DNA of 64,000 nucleotides, taken from the NCBI GenBank assembly GCA_030407315.1, contig JALQPE010002422.1, forward strand, positions 204,778 to 268,777. The letters are read 5' to 3'. Made by a program: the position numbers and the translations under genes. Below the pieces are notes generated by a model, which saw only the letters and a list, made by a program, of their open reading frames with translations, did no database searches and was not told the origin of the DNA. Of this stretch, positions 31,364-41,102 are shown piece by piece (within the stretch, counting starts at the first letter, position 1; every line of letters begins with the position of its first letter). Source of the DNA: Asparagopsis taxiformis (taxonomy: Eukaryota; Rhodophyta; Florideophyceae; Bonnemaisoniales; Bonnemaisoniaceae).

Positions 31364-34300
31364 TTATTCTTCTTCATTATCATCTGTGAACTGGTAATCA
31401 GTGTTGGTGTAGAAGCGGTTGAGATAGAAACGGTGGTCCGACCAGTGCATTTGTTTCGTAAATGGCTTGACTGGAAAGTTACTTCGTATGATGTGCACGG
31501 TGCCAGATATAGTAGATGCAGGAATGAGGTCAAACCAAGGACCACCTGCACTGTGGGATGCAGTGTCATTGCTGTCAACGGATCCGTTGTCCGGGTCCCA
31601 TGTGGACCACTTTAAACAAATGCACCCAAGTGATTTTTCCACAGCGGTTTTTGGGGCAAAGCAGGTCATATACTGAACGAAAGCGAGTTCTACAGGTTGA
31701 AACAGGTTTGGAGACTGCAGGCGTACCAGTGCCAGGACGCGCCCTACCCATATGGTTCTGTAGTCATCGGCAGTTCCGGAGATGACGACAAAGGAGTACT
31801 GCGATCTCTTTGCGGGGCCGAATGATGAAGTTGCAAAGACGCGCTGCTGCTTGTGCCTCAACACGTTTGTGGGGCGAAGCATGCCACTGTGCGGGTCAAA
31901 GTCGTCGGCATCTGGGACGTACCCTCCCATGACGTAGGCGGACTTTACCGCGGTGACGGAAATGTCCATGTCATGTATTGGAGGGCCTTCTGCCGTGGCG
32001 CGCAGTCTAGCGAGGGTGAGGAACGCTTGTGCAGCTGTGTCACCGAGTTGCTGGAATAGCGTTATGGTGCCAGACGGGAACGAGGAGTTGTGCAGAGGCA
32101 AAAGAGTGGCAGGATCGGGCTGTCCGTCGATATCTGCAACGAGGAGGGTTGCATCGGGCAGCAGGGAGGCAAAGTCGTGCAGTGCAACGGTGAATCCGTC
32201 GCGAACGAGTACTGCACCGTCTGTGGGCGATATCATGCGTGCGTTTCCCAATGTGTTCGATGGGGTATGACCAGTTGGAGTGGCCAAGGAGAATTCCATG
32301 TGGCGAATAGTCTCTTCCATGGCTGTGGAGCGCCTTCGAGAGGTTTTCCTATAACTCTGTTTGAACAGAAGATGCGAGTGTTCGTAGGGGCCTGCATCAA
32401 TGTGTTCCAGGGCGCCATATCTCTGCAAGTCACCGGGAAGATGGTCTAGAAGATGGAACTTGAAAGTTTTGAGACCTGTGGTGTGGAATGGGCCGAGGGT
32501 GGAGAGCATTGATTGTTTGAAATAGGAAATGGAGTTTTGGAGGCTTTCTAGTTCGGCGGCAGTCCAGTGCTTGATGCGACCGCGTTTCATGACCCATGCG
32601 ACGAGGTCAGAGTATTGCGTGCAGATGGAAGTGAGGGGGGCTGTATCTACTTCGTCACAGCATGTGTCAATGAATGCTGCGATGAAAGGGAACACCATGT
32701 CGACATGGTGATAGTCTTTGGCTGCGAGCATGCCGCGTATGCCGTCCTCCGTGAAGAGGCTGTTCAAATTGGTGCCCTTCTCACCCTTGGAGAAGTCGAC
32801 ATGAAGACCGGTGATGTAGTAGTCGCGTTCGATAGCGGACAGAATGCTGTTTGAGCCGGCGAGGATGGATTTTTTCACCTTCTTGAAGGTGCGAGGTGTC
32901 CCGGAATGGGAGGCAGTGGTGGTGGTGAGGTCTGGGGAGCTGAGGCGGTGGACAATGCACTGTTTGATGAGCTTTGAGATGCCGAGGTGGAGATTGTGCA
33001 GAGGCTCGAAGGAGAAAATGTTGTAGGGGTCTAGGGGACTGTTGGTGGGTAAAAGAGCGGTCGATTCGAGGACAGAGTGTTGTTCGAGGAGGGAGAGAGC
33101 TTCGAGCGGAGCAGTTGTATGCTCCTGAGCGCTCTCTTGGCGTGCAGAGCGTGTATCATCGAGGGAGCGGGGCTGGTGTGGCGCGGTGGATTCAAGTTGA
33201 GTGGCGGGGATGTAGCAGCGGTGGCAGGGATGTGTGGTGGTAGTGCTGTTGCGAGTGCATGACAGCTCTTTGGCCTCTGGAAAGTCGCAGCAATAATTGG
33301 CTAGGATGGGAAAGCATTGGCGGGAAGTTGCAGTGGAGTCTGTGCAGGGGAACCCGGAAGAGAACGCGGTGGATAGGGACGAAAACACTTTTTCGAGTGC
33401 TTTATGAAGAATATCAATTTTGCGAGCGCGACTAGCAGAACTAGAGGTTGTCGGCATTTCATCACCGAACAAGGCGTTGGACGAAGGGTTAACAATGTAC
33501 GGAAGATACCCGACGATGGTGAGGCCGGTACGGATGCAGTGGCGACGGAGGGGGGCGGAGAAGTTGAGCAGTGTGACGTGTATGGGGTATGCGACGATTG
33601 CGGAGCTCTTGAGGCTTGTGCTGCTCTTGTCGGAGTACACTTGGAGGAGGCCGGCAAAGGAGGAAGGTGTGGGATCAGTTCCCTCTGCCCATACGACCTG
33701 TGGATCTTCCGAGAGCTGCACGCGCTGTCTAGTAACCTGGTGCAGCGTTTTCGCGAATTCTGTGTGTAGGGGATGAGAAAATATTGCGGTGCCGTCTGGG
33801 GCGGTCTGTGGGGAGGGGTGGAAGAGAGTATTTTGGTCGTTAGCCAGTGCTAACTGCCTGCGGAGCATGTCGACTGGGTCGCGGAGGTACAGCTGTGCCG
33901 AGTACTTACCAGTTTTGTCTGGAATGATGTGGCTCTTGTAACCTTCGGTGCGGAAATGTGTTTCGACCATGGAAGCGGTAACGTGGCGACATTCTTCTAC
34001 GGTGCGAACGGCGCTGTTGAACTTTTCTAGGGAGAATGCGGGGTCTTGTAGGATGGTAATGACTTCGCTCACGCGGCCAGCGCCGGCCTTGTACTCGAGG
34101 GTTGTGAGACTGGCGGCGAGGGATTGCACGAGGAGGTCTGCGCGGGAGGGGGTTGAGGTTGGTGGCAGTGGAGCGTCACAGGGTGAGTCGCTGGAGGAAG
34201 CACGACCAGATTCTGGGTCTGGGGAGCTGGGTTGCGGGGAATCATGGTCGCCGTTTCGAGCAGGCTCATGGGTGACGGCAGGGACACGAGCGTTGTTGAA

Positions 34301-34405
34301 ATGTTGGGGAGAGGGGTTGAAACGGTAGCGACACGTTCGCTCATGCAGCGCGAGCGCATAAGCATCTACGCAGTAGTAGAAGCACCCTTCATACTTGCAT
34401 TCCAT
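31364..34405 (-). CDS. CACTA-superfamily (Plavaka/Tnp2-like) transposase
   Basis: This intact 1013-residue ORF starts at the ATG at 34403-34405. Residues 1-30 form a C2H2-like zinc finger (C-x4-C ... H-x3-C/H). A disordered Ser/Pro/Asp-rich linker follows to about residue 110. The catalytic region shows LLQVYSDKSSTSLKSS with AYPIHVTLLNF, then LRRHC...IVGYLPYI, a cysteine-rich HPCHRCYIP region, FEPLHNLHLGISKLIK, and later YEHSHLLFKQSYRKTSRR. These blocks and their order resemble fungal Plavaka and plant Tnp2 transposases. It should cut and paste elements with CACTA termini. It lies 78 bp from the end of the coiled-coil gene and is convergent with it. It is outside X and so belongs to the older element into which X jumped. 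Confidence 0.8.
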   Translation of the reverse strand: MECKYEGCFYYCVDAYALALHERTCRYRFNPSPQHFNNARVPAVTHEPARNGDHDSPQPSSPDPESGRASSSDSPCDAPLPPTSTPSRADLLVQSLAASLTTLEYKAGAGRVSEVITILQDPAFSLEKFNSAVRTVEECRHVTASMVETHFRTEGYKSHIIPDKTGKYSAQLYLRDPVDMLRRQLALANDQNTLFHPSPQTAPDGTAIFSHPLHTEFAKTLHQVTRQRVQLSEDPQVVWAEGTDPTPSSFAGLLQVYSDKSSTSLKSSAIVAYPIHVTLLNFSAPLRRHCIRTGLTIVGYLPYIVNPSSNALFGDEMPTTSSSASRARKIDILHKALEKVFSSLSTAFSSGFPCTDSTATSRQCFPILANYCCDFPEAKELSCTRNSTTTTHPCHRCYIPATQLESTAPHQPRSLDDTRSARQESAQEHTTAPLEALSLLEQHSVLESTALLPTNSPLDPYNIFSFEPLHNLHLGISKLIKQCIVHRLSSPDLTTTTASHSGTPRTFKKVKKSILAGSNSILSAIERDYYITGLHVDFSKGEKGTNLNSLFTEDGIRGMLAAKDYHHVDMVFPFIAAFIDTCCDEVDTAPLTSICTQYSDLVAWVMKRGRIKHWTAAELESLQNSISYFKQSMLSTLGPFHTTGLKTFKFHLLDHLPGDLQRYGALEHIDAGPYEHSHLLFKQSYRKTSRRRSTAMEETIRHMEFSLATPTGHTPSNTLGNARMISPTDGAVLVRDGFTVALHDFASLLPDATLLVADIDGQPDPATLLPLHNSSFPSGTITLFQQLGDTAAQAFLTLARLRATAEGPPIHDMDISVTAVKSAYVMGGYVPDADDFDPHSGMLRPTNVLRHKQQRVFATSSFGPAKRSQYSFVVISGTADDYRTIWVGRVLALVRLQSPNLFQPVELAFVQYMTCFAPKTAVEKSLGCICLKWSTWDPDNGSVDSNDTASHSAGGPWFDLIPASTISGTVHIIRSNFPVKPFTKQMHWSDHRFYLNRFYTNTDYQFTDDNEEE

Positions 34406-34986
34406 GTCGAGTTTTGACGCAAAAGGGAGGATTGCGAGCTGAACAGGGGAGACTGTGCCGTCCAGATGCGACCAATTTTATTTTTGTGGTGCTTTCGAGA
34501 CTTGGAATGTAACGTGTTCGTTCGTAGTTTTGTGGGTAGTAGTTTTGTGCTCACTCCAGCTGACATCCCAACGGTGGAATTTAACCAAGAGTTCAATCAT
34601 TTCCAACTGTTACATCACATTGCGTGCTGGCAACGTGTGCATGGAAGGACGAACGACTGCCTGGGACATGAATTTTCAATTAATTCATTTGTAATAATAA
34701 ACTTTTTTATTTCCGAACTTCGTGGAATCTGAATGTGGTTTACAGCGGATATGCCACGGATCATGTAAGGAAAGCAAATGGATTCTCATATATATGATTA
34801 TATGTTTATATTCGTTGTTCTCGATCCGGATCTCATTGTTCGGGGATTCAGAGACCATGGCTTGGGCCATACTCAATCTCACTGCCGGCGATGATTTCGA
34901 GTATGCACAGCAAGACTTAAGCGGACGCTGAAAGCTGTCCGGTCGACGCCGCAGGCTCCACTCCGCCCTCATCACCGACTGAGATT
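34406..34986. other. Region upstream of the transposase
   Basis: No gene recognised. The transposase promoter and perhaps the end of its element should lie here. I could not find a CACTACGG-type terminus. Confidence 0.5.
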
Positions 34987-35112
34987 CTTTGACCGCCTTT
35001 TCTTTGTTTAGTGTAGAGGATGGAACGAAGGTACGTGCGCGAATCTTGATCAAGATTCGCGCACGTACCTTCGTTCCATCCTCTACACTAAACAAAGAAA
35101 AGGCGGTCAAAG
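34987..35112. repeat. Perfect 126-bp palindrome without loop
   Basis: Two 63-bp arms starting CTTTGACCGCC are exact reverse complements meeting at TTGA/TCAA (35049/35050). The arm contains the GAGGATGGAACGAAG/GTACGTG block of the following repeat array. Confidence 0.95.
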
Positions 35113-35189
35113 GGAAGCGTGGAGTTTGAGTCTGACTATTTCCATTTATGCGATATTTTTCCTTGGAAGCATGTTGACTCATGGTGTGC

Positions 35190-36140
35190 ATTGAGCGGAG
35201 GATGGAAGAGAGGTACGTGAAGTTATGAAAGTATGCTGCGAGGGAAGGTTGGTTTAGAGTCTGACTGTTGTGGTTGATTCCGATGTTTTGTAGATGATGC
35301 AGGAATGTTGATGACGGAAGGTAAGTTTCACCGAGCACCAAGACTTGTTTGGCGAAGATATGGACTGCTGACTTTGATTATTCATTGAAAGGTTTTTGGA
35401 TCATGGTTTGTATTGTGTGTAGGATGGATGAGAGGTACATTCGCGAGTTCTCAGGGTATGTAGCAAGGGAAACGTTGCTTTTCAATCTGACTGTTGCGAT
35501 TGATTCCGATGTTGCGTAGGTGATAGAGGAATAGTGATGACAGAAGGTAAGTCACACTGGGCGCCCAGTCCGGTTGTGCGAAGATGCGGAATGCTGACTA
35601 ATTTTATTGGCTACACGATTACATGACTTATGGTTTGTATTGTGTGCAGGATGGAACGGGTAAGGTAAGTGTGCGAGTTTTGAAAGTAAGCAGCGAGGGA
35701 AGGTTGGTTTTGAGTCTGACTATTTCCGTTGATGCGATATTTTTCATTGGAAGCCTATTGAGTCATGGTGTGTATTGTGTGGAGCGAAGGTAAGTGTGCG
35801 AGTTCTGAAAATATGCTGCGAGGGAAGGTTGGTTTTGAGTCTGACTGTTGTGGTTGATTCCGATTTTGTGTAGGTGATGCAAGAATGCTGATGACGGAAG
35901 GTAAGTTTCATTGAGCGCCAGGATGTGTTTTGCGAAGATATGGACTGCTGACTTTGATTATTCATTGCAAGGTTTTTGGATCATGGTTTGTATTTTGTGT
36001 AAGATGGATGATTCACTCATCCTCTCGGAGAGGTAAGTAAGGGAGTTTCTAGGATATCTGTCGTGGTAAGCGTTGCTTTTCAATCTGACTGTTGGGGTTG
36101 ATGTTTTGTATGTGATGCAGGAGTGGTGAAGCAGGAACGG
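35190..36140 (+). repeat. Degenerate array of short exon-like blocks with splice-like borders
   Basis: Two block types alternate: a 27-nt block (35294-35320, 35520-35546, 35874-35900) preceded by TAG and followed by GTAAGT, and a 12- or 15-nt GATGGA block (35424-35435, 35650-35664) preceded by TAG/CAG and followed by GTACAT or GTAAGT. The spacers are about 100 nt, often with TCTGACTGTT(G) and GATTCCGAT before the TAG. Block lengths are multiples of three. The first interval is 226 bp. Whether it is spliced cannot be told. Confidence 0.6.
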
Positions 36141-36470
36141 CAGGACTGAAGGAGAGTGAAGAAGGGATGTAGGAAGATGGGGAATGAAGCTGTGAGGTGT
36201 TTCTGGTATGTGTATATTTTCGGGCATACGATAGAAGTGAGAGTGGGTTTCAAGTGGTGTAAGATTTTGCTGACCATGTTCGTGTTTGATGTCTTGATGA
36301 TTTAATGGGCTGGGGTGGTGTCGAGGAAAGCGGGGATGGTATTGGGAAGGAGCGGATTTTTTGTAATCAAGGTCGTGAGGGTTCTTGAAGTATGTGGGAA
36401 TGGTGGTGCATGGCGTTCGGATGGTAGGGAGAACGCGATAGTGAGGGTGATGGGTGATCGACGATATACT
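36141..36470. other. No recognised content
   Basis: G-rich on the plus strand, no gene or clear repeat seen. Confidence 0.4.
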
Positions 36471-36600
36471 GACAGGTATTTTGTATTCTGGCTGGATACG
36501 TATTTCGTATTCTGGCTGGATACGTATTTCCTATTCTAACCGGGTATTTATTTCCTATTCTGACCAGATATGTATTTCCTATTCTAGAGAGACGTATTGT
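36471..36600. repeat. Short tandem repeat of about 27-29 bp
   Basis: About four units of a TATTCTGGCTGGATACGTATT-like sequence, the later ones diverged (CTAACCGGGTATTTATT, CTGACCAGATATGTATT). Confidence 0.7.
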
Positions 36601-36710
36601 ATACCAGCAGTTTCGTAAATGAGAGAATAAAATACAGTCCGATATGGGCCCTGAATTTACCATCCGCTGTAATTTCTTCCCTCCCGGTTTTCGCTGATAT
36701 ATTGTATACT

Positions 36711-36968
36711 GGATGTCGGGTCCTAGTATTCCGCCATATGTACTAGAGAAAGTGGATGTCGGGCCCTAGGATCCCGCTGTATGTACTAGAGAAAGTGGAT
36801 GTCGGGCCCTAGTATTCCGCCATATGTACTAGAGAAAGTGGATGTCGGGTCCTAGTATTCCGCCAAACGTACTAGAAAAAGTGGATGTCGGGTCCTAGTA
36901 TTCCGCCAAACGTACTAGAAAAAGTGGATGTCGGGCCCTAGTATTCCGCCATATGTACTAGAGAAAGT
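36711..36968. repeat. 43-bp tandem repeat, six units
   Basis: Units begin GGATGTCGGG at 36711, 36754, 36797, 36840, 36883 and 36926, each containing CCTAGTATTCCGCC and a TACTAGA segment. A related GGACGTCCGC segment follows at 36969 and again near 37070, with inverted GGACGCGGACG between. Confidence 0.9.
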
Positions 36969-37683
36969 GGACGTCCGCATCCAAAAATTTTTTATTTTTT
37001 TTGGACGCGGACGTTCATTTGTTCTAGTAAATCTCGGGGCCGACTAGGACCCGTACTAGAGAGACTGGACGTCCGCGTCCACTTCCGAAAAACGCAGACG
37101 TTGGCGCCCATTCGGGTACAATATGCAGACGTGGCAATTGTCCCGACAAATCTCGCCGAAACGACCGTGGCCCGGTTGGCTGATCGATCGGTAACGCCGA
37201 TAGAACGAACGCGAGCGATTTTTTCATCTCAAAATTATCGTGGCCCGCCCGTTGGCATCGTTCCGCAATGCCTCGCGTAGGCGATTTTCCCGCAATCGAG
37301 TGCGGTGACCAGTTCCACCACGCGGGTGAGTTTCGGATCAGCGTGATTCGCACGCCGGACGCGGCCATATCGCTTGCGTATCTCTCGTGCAAGCGGGCAT
37401 CGCGTCATTGGTCGTCGGGGCAATATTTAAGCCTTGGCTCAGACGTAACAGCGCTCGTCGCTTCTGTCTCTCTTCATTGCCATCGCTCAGACCGTTGCCT
37501 TTCCGCTTCCCTTCGCTCGCCATCGCGTTGGCACGCAGCCTTTCCTTTCCGCACCCCCTTTTCCCCCGCCGGGTACTCCTGGTCGCTTCCGTTTTCGACA
37601 CTCTTTCATTTCGTTTTGCCCGCGCGGCGTTCGTATTTGTACTCGTTGCACTCATCGCTCGCATAGCGTACAAGATAACCACG
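36969..37683. other. Upstream region of aORF copy 2
   Basis: GC-richer sequence. The frame of the following ORF is open from about 37387, but the first good ATG is at 37684. It may contain the remains of an LTR, but I cannot show TG...CA borders. Confidence 0.4.
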
Positions 37684-39889
37684 ATGGTTAATACGCGCAA
37701 CTCCGACACCAACACTCTGCGGCCCGCCGGCTCTGCTGGAGGTGGAGCGAGGAACCCTTCGCAGGGCGCTCCCTCCCTCGCCAGGGCCGGTGCTCCGCCA
37801 GCGACGGAGGCGTCCGTCGCGCCCGCCCCGTCTGTTAGGGCGGTTCAAGCCGTCGATCCGCAGGCCGTTGCCTCGTCGTCTTACCCGATGGCGTCCGCTC
37901 CGCCTGTCGAGTCTACAAGGACCGCTGCCCCTCGTGATGATGACGCCGCGGCGACAGCCTCAAGTCCGGAATCGCCTATAGTGCCGGAGGTCGTACCCTC
38001 TGGTCGTGGGGTGGTTGCGATGGCCACGGCCGCACGTTCGCGTCGTGCTGGAGCAGCGACGCACGCGGGGGAGCCTCGCTGTGAGGCCTCGCCTCGGTCT
38101 CCTCGCAAGGGCTCACCGACAACCGATGTTCCCGTCGGAACTGTTGGTATTCCCATTCGTGACGGAGTCGCGCTCGACTTAGATTCCCTGACCCACGTGT
38201 GGGCGGCGTTGCCTCGGGCTACCTTGACGGACGAGGATGCGACCACGTTGGCTAAAGACCATCTGGATACACGCGCGGTGCTCGAGTACATGCGTACCGC
38301 CGAGGATTCGTGGGGGCGGCGAGCCGGGCGACGCTTCGCCGACGGGCCGGAGGGATCGTTTCGTTATCAAATCCCTGCGTCCATTCGTTGTGACCGCTTG
38401 TGGCTACGGGATGTCTACGATGAAATCTACGTAGACTGCATGGACGCGTATCTGTGGAAGGGAACGCCCGAGGAACCACCGTTAGCATCTTTGAGTTCCG
38501 TGTACGTGTGTCCGCGGACAATCACCGAAGTGCAACGAGCCCGCTGGAAGACGGCATTGTCGTTAAGCGTCATTTCGAACCGAGTCGTGTCATACGACAA
38601 CTACGTCGCTCTCCGTTACGCTGATGCTGACTAGTATCGCGTGTCGCATGCGTCGACTTCGCTCAACGTTCCGTGCGAGAACCACTTCCCATGGCTGCCA
38701 GACGTGGTGACCGCCTATCCGTATCCCCGCGGGTCTTCTACGTTGCTACCTCGCGTGGTGCATTATTTCAACGATGCCGTGAAGGACGCACCGGCGGCAG
38801 TGAAGGAGCGCTTCCTGACGGCTGTTGACATCGAAAACGCAGCGATGCTCGCGTGCTCGCTGTTAGTGGAACGTCGTGTGTTCGGGTGCGCGTGCCTGCT
38901 GCCGGAGTCCACGGTGAATTTCCTGTCCGATTACGAACTGCTGCGCGCGATACCGGTGGATGGCTCTGACACATTGATTTCCACCACCAGCATGTTGGCG
39001 GAGGCTCGCGGCGCTCTCGCATTGGGGCCGGAGTATCGCGTCTTGAGTCCGGATTACGCGACCGGTGATAATCAGGAGTTTGTTCAGCTCCGTAGTGAGG
39101 GCGCGTACGTGCCGCGGGACGCTTCTCGAGCCGAGCACCGTCGCGGTAATCGTTCTGGCTACTTCGGTGGCCTTGGTGGTGGCAACCGACCTCGCGGGTC
39201 GCGTTCTGGCCGTTGTGGTCCTCAAGATGAGGCGGCGCGCGCACCAGACCCTCGAGCGGTTATGCCTCGCGAGGCTACGGATGAGGGCGTCGTTTCCCGT
39301 GCTGGTCAGCCGGTGGGGGTTGTTGCCCGAACGTATGCGGCGGTTCGCAAGCTTGGGCGATCGTATCTCCGATGAGGATGCCCGTCGGCTTCTTGGTTAG
39401 TAGATGACCGCCCCGCCTCGTGCGGAGGGGTGGGTTATTCGTTTCCTTGTTTCGTCCGTGGCTCGTGCAGCCGAAGATTTCAGGTCGCAGAAGTTGGAAC
39501 TGAGTGCCCGCATGGCAACAGAACGCGCAATTTCAGAGCGCTTCGCCGCTGCGTCTCGTGGCTACGTGCCAACCGTGGGAAACCGTGAAGAGCCCGTTGG
39601 CTACGCGAGTGGCGGTGGCTATGGACACCGCGTTGGGTATGGTCACACGGCGGCGTACCCGCCCCGCGATCCGGCTTCGGCTCGTCCGTCGTATTCTCGC
39701 AGCTACGGTGCTGTGGATCCTTACGCGCCCGGTCCCCCGTCGCGTCGCGAGAGGGCGCCTGTGGTCACGCAGACCGTCGACCCTTACGCGCCGGGCTTCG
39801 TTCAGCCCAGTCGCAGCCGCAGCCACGATAGTCGCGGCGAGGGCCCGGGCCCGTACGACCCTGCAGGTAAGCGTTCGCGTCGCTACTAG
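37684..39889 (+). pseudogene. Decayed homologue of the gypsy antisense ORF (aORF copy 2)
   Basis: It starts at the ATG at 37684 (MVNTRNSDT) with a Ser/Pro/Ala-rich N-terminus. The middle region matches copy 1: FRYQIPASIRCDRLWL...YVDCMDAYLWKG lines up with FRVPHTLCSDRTFLL...YVERMNRRLFQEG, and YFNDAVKDAPAAVKERF lines up with YFHNSALRDAPEWRMDRF. The C-terminal helical part also matches. An in-frame TAG at 38632-38634 and a frame change near 39330-39375, with another stop at 39398-39400, break it. The last part is Tyr/Pro/Arg-rich with two DPYAPG motifs. Function unknown. Only the minus-strand LTR B next to it recalls the parent gypsy family. Confidence 0.65.
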
Positions 39890-40417
39890 GTCGTTCCTAG
39901 TGTAGTTCGTAGGCCTCGTAGGCTGTTAGCATCGAGCGGCTCGTAAATATCGCTTTGTTTTTCTGCGTAACCGCATAGTTCCGTTGAACTTCGTAATTAG
40001 TATTAGCAGGTCGTCTGCAGCGGGGGAGGGGTGAGCGTTAAGCCCCTCCCCACAATTTTTGTTGTGGCGTCTACCCCGTTGGGTGTCCTTGAAGCAAACG
40101 CAGCTTCCCTTTTGCGTTTGCGGCGGCACGTGCCTGTTGGCAGGTTCGTATCATTTTGTAAGTTTTCGGCGAGGCGGCGGCGCGTTGCGGTGGCTTTCAC
40201 TGCGAGTGGTACGTTAACTTTTGATCGTGAAGCCCATTGGCGTGCGTATGTATTAGTAACTAACTCGGAGTTCGTCCTCGTCTTCGGTTCGCGAGTGATT
40301 AACCCCGTTGGGTATCGACTATCGTTCAGCGTGCGGGCTCTTTTCGCGTAAAGCACGGTGATGCTAAACGTGAATTGCTCCGATGAGCAAGACGAACAAT
40401 TAACCGAACTTCAGTTT
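39890..40417. other. Between aORF copy 2 and LTR B
   Basis: No gag or pol sequence recognised on either strand, although a complete gypsy copy would have about 6 kb of it here. Confidence 0.5.
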
Positions 40418-41102
40418 TGTAGGAAGTAGAAAATCCGCAGGAGCGGCAAACCACCCGACAGGTGTCCCGAGCCTCGGTAGAGGAGGTGGTAGAGCTGATG
40501 AACCTTATATCGTACCCAGCAGGTAGTCTCGTATGAGAGAAGGTATGGCTACCCGGAGGGGGTTGTGCGATTATAGCGCTCACGCGAGTTGCGTATTAAT
40601 GGAGCAAGTGACGTAATCCGTCGAGCTGTTGGCTAACCCTAAGGTTTTCCCGGAGAGGGTTGAACAATAGGTATGCGAACACTGTTCCAGTGGGTCGTAA
40701 TTCCACTTGAGTTTACGTTACTCTAGAAACCGAGGCTACTGGCTATTCCAGTGGCGTATTTATACTAAGTCTACTGTAAGCTAGGGTTAGTGGTTAGGAA
40801 TAAATATCCAGTTATTGGACCAACCAGAGCCCAGTTAACGGCACTCGCCTACCCGCGAGGTTATTGCCAGTTAGGCTTACATTGTAATGTACAGCTGATA
40901 AGCTTAAGTTAGAAATTTGCCCCTTGTGGGGTCTTGGCCGGGGCTGATAGGCCCGAGTAGGGTATTTACAGCCTTGCGCTAGTCCCAATTACAGGAAACA
41001 CGCCCAGTTGGCTGGTGCCTTGTGATTTGCACATCCCTTAAGTAGGTACCCAATAGGGAAGCGACACGGCTCAGATTGAGAGGACCGCCAGGCGGTATGA
41101 CA
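40418..41102 (-). repeat. Inverted LTR of the gypsy family (LTR B)
   Basis: On the minus strand it starts TGTCATACCGCC (41102) and ends CTTCCTACA (40418), matching LTR A along its whole length with scattered differences. The 5-bp flanks (AGTTT and GAAAC) are not direct repeats, so it is not a simple solo LTR. In minus orientation it would be the 5' LTR of an element whose antisense ORF is copy 2 and whose gag-pol is deleted. On the right it abuts copia integrase coding sequence. Confidence 0.85.

Noticed and set aside
38768..39244. Minus-strand ORFs in the 38-39.9-kb region
   Set aside because: Arg-rich shadows of aORF copy 2, which has homologues in the window.
40418..41102. Simple solo LTR
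   Set aside because: The flanks AGTTT and GAAAC are not a target duplication, and an antisense-ORF copy in matching orientation lies next to it.
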